A stretch of 46,814 nt of DNA from an uncultured Cytophagales bacterium. Its GTDB lineage: Bacteria > Bacteroidota > Bacteroidia > Cytophagales > UBA9547. Made by a program: the position numbers and the translations under genes. Numbering within the stretch: position 1 is the stretch's first letter; the number at the start of each line of letters is the position of its first letter. The stretch is from contig CAMFLX010000020.1 of NCBI GenBank assembly GCA_945957555.1, positions 1-46,814 of the forward strand, given 5' to 3'. The notes under the pieces were generated by a model, which searched no databases, was not told the DNA's origin, and saw nothing but the letters and a program-made list of their open reading frames with translations. Shown here piece after piece: positions 16,289 to 24,471 of the stretch.

Positions 16289-16822
16289 TTAGGCGGGGAT
16301 CATTTGTTTGATTCTAATAATGGTAGCTTTATGGGTTTCGATATTCATTCCGCACTGCCATTTGTCATTTGTCCCTACGATTTGATACACTACTGTATAT
16401 TTTGCAGGAGCAAAAGTTTGAAGGTTCTTGAATTCCTCAGGTACTTGATCTTCTTTTTCTGGTACGAGGAAACTTCCATCAGCCTTATTAAATATACTGC
16501 CACACCCGTCAAGCATAGGTTCTCCAGAATAGGAGTAGGTAAGAAGCTCTTTGATGTCGTTTTTGTTGGGGCAAGCACCCTTGGTGAATTTCAGAACCCC
16601 TGCCGCAGAAGCTTCGCAGGCATTGCCATAGGTAACGTCATTACAGCCACATACAGGATCGTAGTTCATGGTACAAAAACAAGTCGTACATACCTTTTTA
16701 GGATCCACACACTCTTCTTTCGGTTTGGGATCTTCGTTGTCAAAAGGAAATTTGTTACACGCAGTGAAGCATCCTACAGCTAGGAGCATGATCACTATGA
16801 TGGGGTTTTTTAGTTTTTTCAT
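16289..16822 (-). CDS. lipoprotein with Kazal-type protease inhibitor domain
   Basis: A 177-residue protein. A lipoprotein signal peptide has the lipid Cys at residue 22 (FTAC). Residues about 38-85 form a Cys-rich module reading CFCTMNYDPVCGCNDVTYGNAC and ending KGAC, the Kazal pattern C-x3-PVCG-x-DG/DVTY-x-N-x-C. Kazal domains bind the active site of serine proteases, so a surface protease inhibitor is likely. Residues about 90-177 form a second domain (DGCGSIFNKADGSFLVP, KWQCGMNIETHKATIIRI) that resembles short Bacteroidota lipoprotein domains and has no name I know. It is transcribed away from the leader-peptide region. Confidence 0.82.
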   Translation of the reverse strand: MKKLKNPIIVIMLLAVGCFTACNKFPFDNEDPKPKEECVDPKKVCTTCFCTMNYDPVCGCNDVTYGNACEASAAGVLKFTKGACPNKNDIKELLTYSYSGEPMLDGCGSIFNKADGSFLVPEKEDQVPEEFKNLQTFAPAKYTVVYQIVGTNDKWQCGMNIETHKATIIRIKQMIPA

Positions 16823-16965
16823 TTTTACTGTTTAGTTGAAGATGTTTTCTTCCTAGACACATCATTACACTACAAAGGTTGCATTTGGTTTCTGAAAAAT
16901 CGTAAAACACACTCCAAATAAGTATTTGAGGCTTTTTGTACACTGCGGAAAAAATAATATAACAG

Positions 16966-17000
16966 TTTGGTGTAGTGTGTTTATAAAAAGTATATATTTG
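16966..17000 (+). promoter_or_regulatory. promoter of the tandem-attenuator transcript
   Basis: TTTG at 16966-16969 and TATATTTG at 16993-17000 are 23 bases apart, matching the Bacteroidota -33/-7 pattern TTTG...TAnnTTTG. The first leader ATG lies 11 bases beyond the -7 box, so the 5' UTR would be very short. Confidence 0.6.
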
Positions 17001-17011
17001 TGTACAATAAT

Positions 17012-17068
17012 ATGAAAAACATTCTTTCAAATATTCAAGTCGTGGTCGTCATATTCTCTCAAGAATAG
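17012..17068 (+). CDS. leader peptide 1, valine-rich, 18 residues
   Basis: ATG to TAG gives MKNILSNIQVVVVIFSQE. Four Val codons in a row (17039-17050), then Ile, with more Ile and Leu earlier, are typical of attenuator leaders for branched-chain amino acids. The stop codon overlaps the sequence GGGGCT (17068-17073), which can pair with the 5' arm of the next terminator (AGCCCC, 17109-17114). A ribosome stalled at the Val codons would leave GGGGCT free and block the terminator. A ribosome reaching the stop would cover it and allow termination. It is too short to be a normal gene. Confidence 0.75.
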   Translation: MKNILSNIQVVVVIFSQE

Positions 17069-17107
17069 GGGCTCGATAGATATATTTGTTATATAAAAAG
17101 ATATTCT

Positions 17108-17132
17108 AAGCCCCGCATGCGGGGCTTTTTTA
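17108..17132 (+). terminator. attenuator terminator 1
   Basis: A perfect 20-base palindrome (17108-17127, core GCCCCGCATGCGGGGC) followed by a T-run. It lies 40 bases after leader 1 and 10 bases before leader 2. Confidence 0.85.
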
Positions 17133-17141
17133 TTGCAAAAA

Positions 17142-17222
17142 ATGAAAAGAACAAAAATTAAATATAGTGTGGTAGCAGTAGTGGTCACAGTCGTGGTGTT
17201 AACAACATCTCGAGCGGGGTAG
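17142..17222 (+). CDS. leader peptide 2, valine-rich, 26 residues
   Basis: Starts MKRTKIKYS, then VVAVVVTVVVL, then TTSRAG before TAG (17220-17222). Eight of its residues are Val, with one Leu. Bases 17210-17218 (TCGAGCGGG), just before the stop, can form nine pairs with 17251-17260, with one bulged A. That is the 5' arm of terminator 2. The geometry is the same as for leader 1, so this is a second complete attenuator. The Thr codons around the Val runs may add a secondary Thr signal, but Val dominates. Confidence 0.78.
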   Translation: MKRTKIKYSVVAVVVTVVVLTTSRAG

Positions 17223-17247
17223 CTATTGTTTTAATAAAATAATTCTG

Positions 17248-17279
17248 AAGCCCGACTCGAGTGAGTCGGGCTTTTTTTG
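17248..17279 (+). terminator. attenuator terminator 2
   Basis: AAGCCCGACTC (17248-17258) and GAGTCGGGCTT (17263-17273) pair perfectly around GAGT, followed by a run of seven T. It ends 26 bases before the aminotransferase ATG. Confidence 0.88.
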
Positions 17280-17305
17280 TGCATTTACGTATAAAAATCA
17301 TAGAT

Positions 17306-18499
17306 ATGGGAACGTGGCTTGAACAACAATTTTCGAAGAGGTCTCAGGGGATTCCTCCTTCATTCATCAGGGAGATTTTAAAGGTAACATCTTCTCCTGA
17401 TGTTATTTCGTTTGCGGGTGGTTTGCCCAATCCGGCATTCTTCCCTATAGAGGCTTTTAAAGTCTCCACACAGAGAGTCTTGGAGATTGAAGGGAAGAAG
17501 GCTTTGCAATATTCGGTAACAGAAGGAGATCCTGATCTGAGGGCTTGGATTGCGGCATACTACCAACAAAAGTTTGGTATGGAAGTGAAACCTGATGAAA
17601 TTCTCATAACTAGTGGCTCTCAACAAGCATTAGATTTGGTGGGCAAGCTTTTTATAGAACAGGATGACAAAGTTTTAATGGAAAAGCCAACATATTTAGG
17701 AGCCATTCAGTGTCTTTCACAATATCAACCCACTTGGGCAGAGGTTGCGCTTGAAGCTGATGGTGTAGATATTGCAGCACTGGAACAAGTTTGCGTACAA
17801 GACAAACCAAAAATGATGTATGCTATTCCTAATTACCAAAATCCAAGTGGCGCATGTTATGGTGAGGAAAAGAGAGCTCAAGTGGCTAGGATCCTCAATG
17901 AAAACAAAGTTATCCTCTTGGAAGACGACCCTTACGGAGAATTGAATTTTACGGGTGCTTTACACACGCCGCTTAGGAAGTTGTATAAAGAAGGTACATT
18001 GTTGATGGGATCGTTTAGTAAGATTGTAGCTCCTGGATTAAGACTTGGATGGATTGTTGGCGAAAAGGAGGTAATTGCAAAATTGACGATCCTGAAACAG
18101 GCTTCAGATTTGCACAGTAATTATTTCTCACAGAGGATGTTGTTGGATTATTTAATTCATAATCCCATAACAGAGCATATTGGTAAAATCACAGCTCACT
18201 ATAAAGCGCAATGTGAATGGATGCAGGAATGTATTCAAAAGTATTTTCCGAAAGAAGTAACTTATATCGCTCCTGAGGGAGGTATGTTCTTGTGGCTTGA
18301 TCTTGGTAAAATTAATGCAAGAGCTTTGTTGAAGCAGTGTATGGAAGAAGATAAAGTGGTCTTTGTGCCGGGAGATCCTTTCTATATTACTGCAGAGGCG
18401 GGTATGGACAAGGCTAGACTTAACTTCTCTAATGGTACCAAGGAGAAAATACAGGAAGGGATTAGTAAGATCGGGAAACGACTACATGATATGTTATAA
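17306..18499 (+). CDS. PLP-dependent aminotransferase (fold type I, LysN/MocR-like), likely branched-chain
   Basis: A 397-residue aminotransferase. Seen: the N-terminal substrate strand (ISFAGGLPNPAFFP), YSVTEGDPDLR, GSQQALDL, the PNYQNPSG motif with the Asn that contacts PLP, the Asp in EDDPYGEL, the Schiff-base Lys239 in GSFSKIVAPGLRLGW with the phosphate-binding Arg, and a C-terminal Arg (KARLNFSN) for the substrate carboxylate. By family it could act on 2-aminoadipate, leucine, aromatic or other amino acids. The Val-rich attenuators upstream argue for transamination of 2-oxoisovalerate and related branched-chain keto acids. Start: ATG 17306; the open frame to 17261 begins inside the terminator. 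It is monocistronic. Confidence 0.88.
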   Translation: MGTWLEQQFSKRSQGIPPSFIREILKVTSSPDVISFAGGLPNPAFFPIEAFKVSTQRVLEIEGKKALQYSVTEGDPDLRAWIAAYYQQKFGMEVKPDEILITSGSQQALDLVGKLFIEQDDKVLMEKPTYLGAIQCLSQYQPTWAEVALEADGVDIAALEQVCVQDKPKMMYAIPNYQNPSGACYGEEKRAQVARILNENKVILLEDDPYGELNFTGALHTPLRKLYKEGTLLMGSFSKIVAPGLRLGWIVGEKEVIAKLTILKQASDLHSNYFSQRMLLDYLIHNPITEHIGKITAHYKAQCEWMQECIQKYFPKEVTYIAPEGGMFLWLDLGKINARALLKQCMEEDKVVFVPGDPFYITAEAGMDKARLNFSNGTKEKIQEGISKIGKRLHDML

Positions 18500-18524
18500 T
18501 AAAGGGGGCATAGCCCCCTTTATT
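18498..18524. terminator. shared terminator overlapping two stop codons
   Basis: Twelve-base arms (AATAAAGGGGGC and its complement) around ATA. The left end overlaps the aminotransferase stop and the right end overlaps the stop of the convergent gene. Confidence 0.85.
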
Positions 18525-19263
18525 ATGTACGATCGTTCGTTTGAGGGGTAAGCTGAATGATGTATTCTCCTAAGTAAAAAGCGCCTATGGCACAGAAGGC
18601 ATGCCAAAGGAAGTGTGTTCCCATGGGCAGTGCTGGGATTTCAGCATATACATCTATGATTCGGCAAATAAGTGCAAGGATCAGAAAAAATAGCGAAGCT
18701 GTAAAAAGATGAAATGCCGTAAATTGGGTTTGAAATAGAATAATGAGTGCTGGTAAAAAGAAAAAAGTACCCGTGACAAAATACCCAAGATTGATTTGTG
18801 CATGGGTGCTAATGGGTAATTTACTGTGTATGGTATAATGTAGCGCAAAAGTAAAAACTGTAACAGCACCAACTTTAGTGACGTTTTTTAGGAGTTTAAA
18901 CCAAAGAAAAGCGGCTACAGAAAAGGTAAGTATGAGAATTGGGACAAAATCCATAAAGATAAAGAAAGGGTAGTATCGAAACAGGTGATAGATGGTGCTG
19001 CCTAGTCCGCCTAAGATAAGAAGAATTGAACAGTATACATAGAATTGATATTCCTTGTACTGACCTCTGAATTTATAGAGCCAATAAATAGCAGGGACAA
19101 GGAATGTGAGGGACGAGAAGCCATTCCATGGTTCAACTATAAAATGTCCAAGGTCTGTTTCTGCGTACATGGGGCCAAGGTCTCTGATGCGGCCATCTAC
19201 GATATGGGGGATTTGTATCAAAAGTCGGTCAATAATATTTGTTGTAGACATAAAATGTAGCAT
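18523..19263 (-). CDS. CREST-type membrane hydrolase, ceramidase-like
   Basis: A 246-residue protein with about seven membrane spans. Conserved positions fit the CREST superfamily (alkaline ceramidase, PAQR, Per1), whose members are metal-dependent membrane hydrolases. Seen: EPWNGFSSLTFLVPAIYW early on, GSTIYHLFR with a His, FMDFVPI with an Asp, and HFLWHAFCAIGAFYLGEY with His-x3-His near the C terminus. A ceramide or other lipid amide is the likely substrate; Bacteroidota make sphingolipids, which makes this plausible. The ATG at 19263 directly follows the mutL stop (TAAATG), implying coupled translation. An internal ATG at 19251 is an alternative start. Confidence 0.75.
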   Translation of the reverse strand: MLHFMSTTNIIDRLLIQIPHIVDGRIRDLGPMYAETDLGHFIVEPWNGFSSLTFLVPAIYWLYKFRGQYKEYQFYVYCSILLILGGLGSTIYHLFRYYPFFIFMDFVPILILTFSVAAFLWFKLLKNVTKVGAVTVFTFALHYTIHSKLPISTHAQINLGYFVTGTFFFLPALIILFQTQFTAFHLFTASLFFLILALICRIIDVYAEIPALPMGTHFLWHAFCAIGAFYLGEYIIQLTPQTNDRT

Positions 19264-21117
19264 TTATCTGAAAAGCTCGTAGAGCTTTTGATGGTCTATG
19301 ATGGTGAATGTTTTTACATTGTATGGTGAATAAGCGGGTTCTTTGCATGCAAAAAGTTGGTTGATGATGGAGTTCATTTCTTCCATGCTCAGTCTCTGGT
19401 TTTTCTTAACACAAGAGCGTGAAGCGATTGATTTGGCCAATGATTCATGCGTGCCTAAGCTCAGTTCGTGTTTGTTGACCTTAAACTGTTCTATGATCCC
19501 TTCGAAAATTTCCTTTTCATTGCCTGAGGGCATATCGGCAGGTGTTCCATTGATGCTAATCGTATCTGTCCCTAAAAAGCTGAGCGAGAACCCGAGGGCT
19601 ATCAGATCAGGCTCGATCTCACATACTACCAAGTAGTCGTTGGGGCTCATGGAGAGTTTTATGGGGAAAAGACACTGTTGTGAGTGCGCATTCTGTGTTT
19701 GCAAGTTGTTGGAATACTTCTCGAATAAGATTCTCTGATGTGCCGCTTGCTGATCTATGAGCATGACCCCAGATTTTACCTGAGTAAGGATATAGGTGTT
19801 GTGGATCTGGAAAATAACTTTTGGCTCATTGTATTTTTCTGTAATATTGATGGTTTCTCTGTTGATAGAGCTACCAAAGGTAAGTAAAGTCTGTTCTGGC
19901 TCAGCATTCGAAGAAAGAGGATTGATTTCAATATCGTCAGACCTGTCAAAATTTGGGGAATATAGATTTTTCCAATTCCTTAGATTACTATTTTCGTTGG
20001 GCTTGCTGTAGTTGCTGTTGTAGTTCGTTTGATTTGAACTGTGCTGACTGGAATTGTTATTATTGTTGAAATAGTTGCTGAAGGGGACTAAATTTACATC
20101 ACTGTCAAAATCTAAAGCAGTGGCGACCAATGTGGTACCGATGGCTTTTTTGACAGCGGCGTGAATGAGGCCATAGATACTATTCTCGTCATCAAACTTG
20201 ATCTCCGTTTTAGTAGGGTGGATGTTCACGTCTACATGTTCTGGGTCAATCTGAACAAATAGGCAAACGAAGGGATTAGTTTCTTCTGGTAAAAGTTTGT
20301 CGAAAGCTGTTTTAACAGCATGATTGAGATAGTAACTTTTAAAGAATCGATCGTTTACAAAGAAATAAATCTCGCGACCTTTCTTTTTAGCAATATCTGG
20401 TTTGCCCACATACCCCGTAACTTTTGCTAAAACAATTTCTTCTCTACAAGGAATAATGTTTTCTCTATAATTTTTGCCAAAGATATCTACGATTCTATTG
20501 CTGAGCTTTCCTGCTGGCAATTCATAGATTAATTGGCCGTTATTGGTAAGCGAAAAGTGGATCTCTGGGTTTGCAAGAGCCACTTTGATGAATTCTTCGA
20601 TGATGTGAGAGAATTCTACTGTATTGGTTTTTAGAAAGTTACGTCTAGCTGGTAAGTTGAAGAATAGATTCTTTACCTGAATATTTGAACCTCTATTAGT
20701 TTGTACGGGTTCATGCGCTTTGATCTCGGAACCTTCTATCCTCAGTAGGGTACCTAAAGTGTCTGGATCGGTATTGGTTCTCAATTCTACCTGAGCTACT
20801 GCTGCTATAGAAGCCATGGCTTCTCCCCTGAAACCCATAGTTCTAATACTAAAGAGATCCTCTGCCTTACTGATCTTAGATGTAGCATGTCTTTCGAAAC
20901 ACATACGAGAGTCTGTATGGCTCATACCCTTACCATTATCAATGACTTGGATAAGTTGGTTACCACCATCGCGTACGATAAGCTGTATTTTAGTACTGAG
21001 AGCATCCACCGAGTTTTCTAATAATTCTTTTACCACATTTGCAGGACGTTGCACTACCTCGCCTGCTGCGATTTGGTTTGCTAAATGATCTGGTAAAAGC
21101 TTAATGATATCACTCAT
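19264..21117 (-). CDS. mutL: DNA mismatch repair protein MutL
   Basis: A 617-residue mismatch-repair protein linking MutS to downstream repair. Seen: GHKL ATPase motifs ELLENSVDA (about 31-39), DNGKGM (60-65) and GFRGEAMASI (95-104), and NIHPTKTEIKF near 298. A long Asn/Ser-rich linker spans about 345-385 (five Asn in a row). The C-terminal dimerisation domain follows. The endonuclease motif DQHA(x)2E(x)4E reads DQQAAHQRILFE at 455-466, with His to Gln and the first Glu to Gln. The C-terminal Cys-Pro-His-Gly-Arg zinc motif is also absent (SPYNVKT). It may therefore lack nicking activity or use other residues. It is co-transcribed with the ceramidase-like gene. Confidence 0.95.
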   Translation of the reverse strand: MSDIIKLLPDHLANQIAAGEVVQRPANVVKELLENSVDALSTKIQLIVRDGGNQLIQVIDNGKGMSHTDSRMCFERHATSKISKAEDLFSIRTMGFRGEAMASIAAVAQVELRTNTDPDTLGTLLRIEGSEIKAHEPVQTNRGSNIQVKNLFFNLPARRNFLKTNTVEFSHIIEEFIKVALANPEIHFSLTNNGQLIYELPAGKLSNRIVDIFGKNYRENIIPCREEIVLAKVTGYVGKPDIAKKKGREIYFFVNDRFFKSYYLNHAVKTAFDKLLPEETNPFVCLFVQIDPEHVDVNIHPTKTEIKFDDENSIYGLIHAAVKKAIGTTLVATALDFDSDVNLVPFSNYFNNNNNSSQHSSNQTNYNSNYSKPNENSNLRNWKNLYSPNFDRSDDIEINPLSSNAEPEQTLLTFGSSINRETINITEKYNEPKVIFQIHNTYILTQVKSGVMLIDQQAAHQRILFEKYSNNLQTQNAHSQQCLFPIKLSMSPNDYLVVCEIEPDLIALGFSLSFLGTDTISINGTPADMPSGNEKEIFEGIIEQFKVNKHELSLGTHESLAKSIASRSCVKKNQRLSMEEMNSIINQLFACKEPAYSPYNVKTFTIIDHQKLYELFR

Positions 21118-21139
21118 GTGTTCCGATTGTAATTTTTTA

Positions 21140-21147
21140 CAAATTTA
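21140..21147 (-). promoter_or_regulatory. -7 promoter box for mutL
   Basis: Minus-strand TAAATTTG, an exact TAnnTTTG match, ends 22 bases before the mutL ATG. Confidence 0.5.
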
Positions 21148-21224
21148 TGAAAAAACCAGCAATTCTGTTTTAGTTTAGGTGATAGGAGGGAGGCCTTGGT
21201 GTAGTATCAATTTTGTAATTAGCA

Positions 21225-23702
21225 CTATTCGAGGTCAATCAGAGACTGAGAGGTATCTACTTGTACTTTTTTCTCTTCTTTTGGAGGTTCTTTTTTGAAA
21301 AGATTTTTCATTTCTTTTTTCTCATCTTTCCATTTTTCATGAATTTTCCCTTTTACGGCTTCTTTGTCATAAGCGATTTTAAGATTGTCGGGAGTCCCTT
21401 TTAACGTCAAGAAAATTTGGGCTTTGCCAGTTTCTGGTTCACGAACCACACCAAATTTTTCATCACTATCTTTGGTTTTTCTTTTAAGATCTATTTTTAG
21501 TCTATAGTCCATTTCGGTGGTGAATTTGTGTGAACCCATAATAGACAAAGTGTTTAAGTTAGATTTAATGGTCATTTCAGGTACATACAGAATGCTGTTT
21601 TCTATGTGAAAACTGTTTTTAAGTTCTGAAAATCTAATATCTGCGAGTTCTTTTTCATCAGTAAATCTAGCAAGCTTTTGCATAGGCTCGAAGTTAAGCA
21701 GTCTTCCGTTTGTAATGTTGATATCTATGTTAGAGAAGATCGTACTTGGATCTATTTTGCCTTTGTCATTCAACGAGAAGTTGATATAAACCTTTGTAGT
21801 GAGCTGGCCTTGGAGATTGTCTACTGTGATGAACTTTTGATCAAAGTTGTCAAATAGTCTCATAACGGTATCTATATAAATTTTTTTTAACTCTATTGTG
21901 GCATCTATTCTGGGGTTTTTTTGATTAAGAGTATTGGCTTCCCCTTTGAGGGTAATTTCGCCACCGGCTAGCTGTGTACTTACATGTTCAAGAACTATTT
22001 GGCTGGGAAGTATCTTGAGAGTTCCTTTAAATTTCTTGAAATCATATTTTTTGTAAGTTAAGTCATTGACTTGGCACTTAAAATTGATGAATAAGTTGTC
22101 AGGAAGAGATATGTTGCCACTTTCGGTTTTATTATCGTTGGCTTCTGTTGGGGTATAGAAGTCATTAATATTGAAACTGCTTGAATTCAAAGCTGCTTCA
22201 AGGTTTAGCTTGGCCTGTTTGTCCAATAAAAATGTAATAAAACTTTTGAAAGAACCTTTGATATCGAAATCCGAATTAGCATACGTTCCTTTAAGTGTAT
22301 CTAATACCAAATCTTGGTGCGCCATTCGTAATCTCACCTGAGTATTTCTAAGTGTTTTTTCATTATTAAAAGTTAGTTCTTCAATATCGACACTAGCTTC
22401 CCCACTTATATGTGTCTTTTCTACTACTTTGTTTTTAATGTCTTCAACTTTGCCATCTATGTTGAAGTTTACTCTGGCAGTACCGATTGCTTTTTTGAAA
22501 TCTTGATATCCTGCAAGACCAAGCCAACTGTTGATATCCTGTTTGGTACTAAAATGTGCTTTGATGTATGGGGATTTAAAATTTTTAAAGAGTAGCTCTC
22601 CCTGTACAGGATTGCCGTTGATAGCACAATTGAAGCCATTGATATTGATGTGTCCTTGGTCTTTATTGGTATACATGCCACTCAAATTCAATCTGTTGAT
22701 AGCGATTTTTGTAGTGGGATGTATCAGGCTCATGTTGTTAAAACCAAACTCAACATTGATGTCTGGGGATTTTGTAGTATTGATATCCCCCTTGATGTTT
22801 GCTTTAAAACGGGCGGCTCCAGAGCTATTGTATCCCTTTAAGTTATTATAGATGTTTTCTGGTAGAAGAGATAGTAATGTTGATACTTTGGAGTCGGCGG
22901 ATTTAATAGAAAGGTCTATATGTGGAATGTCTGCAAATGAGAATTTGCCTTCGGTAATAAATACTGTTTCTTTTAATTTAATTTTGGATTCGGTGAATTC
23001 AAAGGTGCTTTTTGTTGTATTGAGAGCGATACTGGTTTGTATATTTAAATCTTTATCTTTTATAATATTAATGTCTCCAACATTGATATGTTTAAGTTGC
23101 GCATCACCATAGAAGCTAGCTTTGATAAGGTCAGATTCAGTTTTGAAGCTGCCTTCGGCCTTGGGGAAGACGATGGAGTACTCTTGTTTTTTGTAAAGGT
23201 TAAGATACTGGAAATCTATATTGGTAAGATGTATGGCGTTTAGGCTAAAAAAAGTTTCTCCAGAGCTATCTGCCTTATTCCCTTCAGGCTTTTTCTTTAT
23301 GATATCATAATTAGTGGTACCATCTTTGTCCACTAACATTGTTATATATGCGTCTTCTAGGTATACTTTTTTGATGTTGTAGTTTTGTCGAAGCATATCT
23401 TTGATACTAAAGGTGAGCAGTAGTTCTTTAGCGATCAACAATGTGGATTTGTCCGATGTTTTGCTTCCTTTTATTTCTATGCCCTTAAATTTGAGACTCA
23501 CATTGGGGAATTTTTGTATAAAGTCTAGGTCGATCTTGGATACGTTTATTGGAGTGTTCACGTATTCGTTTAAATTACTAATAATGGCTTTTTCTATTTG
23601 CTCTCTATTGTAATAGAGGTATCCTAGCAATGAGCCAATGAGCATTATGCATACTAGGATTGTGAAAAAAAAATATTTTAATATTCGTTTAATTATTTTC
23701 AA
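21225..23702 (-). CDS. AsmA-like protein
   Basis: An 825-residue protein of the AsmA/TamB-like group. Residues 1-30 contain one membrane anchor (FFFTILVCIMLIGSLLGYLYY). A long periplasmic beta-rich part follows, with an N-terminal AsmA signature (NVSKIDLDFIQKFPNVSLKFKGIEI) and repeated strand patterns such as INGFNCAINGNPVQGELLFKN. It ends in a Lys/Glu-rich tail (about 780-825). Such proteins are thought to carry phospholipid between membranes or act in outer-membrane assembly. No in-frame ATG precedes the anchor, so the start is the TTG at 23702 or an adjacent ATT. It is transcribed alone between mutL and nuoB. Confidence 0.82.
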   Translation of the reverse strand: MKIIKRILKYFFFTILVCIMLIGSLLGYLYYNREQIEKAIISNLNEYVNTPINVSKIDLDFIQKFPNVSLKFKGIEIKGSKTSDKSTLLIAKELLLTFSIKDMLRQNYNIKKVYLEDAYITMLVDKDGTTNYDIIKKKPEGNKADSSGETFFSLNAIHLTNIDFQYLNLYKKQEYSIVFPKAEGSFKTESDLIKASFYGDAQLKHINVGDINIIKDKDLNIQTSIALNTTKSTFEFTESKIKLKETVFITEGKFSFADIPHIDLSIKSADSKVSTLLSLLPENIYNNLKGYNSSGAARFKANIKGDINTTKSPDINVEFGFNNMSLIHPTTKIAINRLNLSGMYTNKDQGHININGFNCAINGNPVQGELLFKNFKSPYIKAHFSTKQDINSWLGLAGYQDFKKAIGTARVNFNIDGKVEDIKNKVVEKTHISGEASVDIEELTFNNEKTLRNTQVRLRMAHQDLVLDTLKGTYANSDFDIKGSFKSFITFLLDKQAKLNLEAALNSSSFNINDFYTPTEANDNKTESGNISLPDNLFINFKCQVNDLTYKKYDFKKFKGTLKILPSQIVLEHVSTQLAGGEITLKGEANTLNQKNPRIDATIELKKIYIDTVMRLFDNFDQKFITVDNLQGQLTTKVYINFSLNDKGKIDPSTIFSNIDINITNGRLLNFEPMQKLARFTDEKELADIRFSELKNSFHIENSILYVPEMTIKSNLNTLSIMGSHKFTTEMDYRLKIDLKRKTKDSDEKFGVVREPETGKAQIFLTLKGTPDNLKIAYDKEAVKGKIHEKWKDEKKEMKNLFKKEPPKEEKKVQVDTSQSLIDLE

Positions 23703-23926
23703 AATGAGGAGATTATATTGAAATTAAGTAAGGCAAAAATCAATATTTTCGGTGTAATTACAAAATATTGCCTTTTGCTTTAAATTCTTCACTTCCTTTT
23801 GCCAAGATAGCTCACCAATTTACTCACCGGTATTATCCTTACCTTTAATACCTTAATAACGAAACCTAAGCTGGTATGGTTATAAATAACTATAAGTTTA
23901 GCCATACATTATTCATGATAATGGTT

Positions 23927-23934
23927 TAATTTTG
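23927..23934 (+). promoter_or_regulatory. -7-like box overlapping the proposed nuoB start
   Basis: TAATTTTG matches TAnnTTTG exactly, but its last three bases are the TTG used as the nuoB start. Either the box is not used or translation starts further in. Confidence 0.3.
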
Positions 23935-24471
23935 TACCGTTCAGACGAAAAGGCATTGGAAAACACTCACATACAATTGAAGACCGGAGAAGGTGGAATC
24001 ATTATTACCAAACTAGACGATTTGGTGAATTGGGCTCGATTGTCAAGCATGTGGCCTATGGGCTTTGGCTTGGCTTGTTGTGCTATAGAAATGATGAGCA
24101 GTTATGCTTCAAGTTATGACCTAGATCGTTTTGGGGTCATTCCAAGAGGAACACCTCGGCAATCCGATGTTATGATTGTGGCGGGAACTGTAACGTTTAA
24201 AATGGCGGATCGTGTTTATCAGCTTTATGAACAGATGGCAGAACCACGATATGTGATATCTATGGGGTCATGTTCTAATTGTGGGGGGCCATATTGGGAG
24301 CATGGTTACCATGTAGTGAAGGGTGTGGATCGTATCATTCCTGTGGATGTATACGTGCCTGGTTGTCCGCCAAGACCTGAAGCGCTCATAGAAGCGTTTT
24401 TGAAGCTTCAAGAGATTATTAGAAATGAGAGTATTATTCGGCCCAAATTACTTTCCAAGTTTTTGTCATAA
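23932..24471 (+). CDS. nuoB: NADH-quinone oxidoreductase subunit B, stand-alone copy
   Basis: A 179-residue NuoB, the subunit of complex I that holds the last iron-sulfur cluster (N2) before quinone. All four cluster ligands are visible: the adjacent Cys pair in [10 protein letters not shown], the Cys in MGSCSNCGG and the Cys in PGCPPRPEA. Length and core are normal ([30 protein letters not shown]). No ATG precedes the conserved core; a TTG at 23932 (or 23956) is the likely start. No other nuo gene is in the window, and its stop overlaps the moeA ATG by one base (TAATG). It could belong to the main complex I encoded elsewhere or be a paralogue. Confidence 0.88.
   Translation: MYRSDEKALENTHIQLKTGEGGIIITKLDDLVNWARLSSMWPMGFGLACCAIEMMSSYASSYDLDRFGVIPRGTPRQSDVMIVAGTVTFKMADRVYQLYEQMAEPRYVISMGSCSNCGGPYWEHGYHVVKGVDRIIPVDVYVPGCPPRPEALIEAFLKLQEIIRNESIIRPKLLSKFLS

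Larger units (their letters stand above)
17012..17279 (+). promoter_or_regulatory. tandem transcription attenuator, two leader/terminator units in series
   Basis: Two independent units, each made of a short Val-rich reading frame, an antiterminator strand at the leader stop, and a rho-independent terminator, lie between the promoter and one aminotransferase gene. Seen directly: both reading frames, both terminators and both complementary strands. Known: this layout is classical ribosome-mediated attenuation (trp, his, ilv). Inferred: both units read charged tRNA-Val, and transcripts must pass two checkpoints to reach the gene. Confidence 0.72.

Noticed and set aside
16755-17030. 91-codon minus-strand ORF over the leader promoter
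   Set aside because: Overlaps the Kazal signal peptide in another frame and reads as low-quality protein.
17261-17305. Extended aminotransferase start at GTG 17261
   Set aside because: It begins inside the terminator hairpin; ATG 17306 gives the normal family N terminus.
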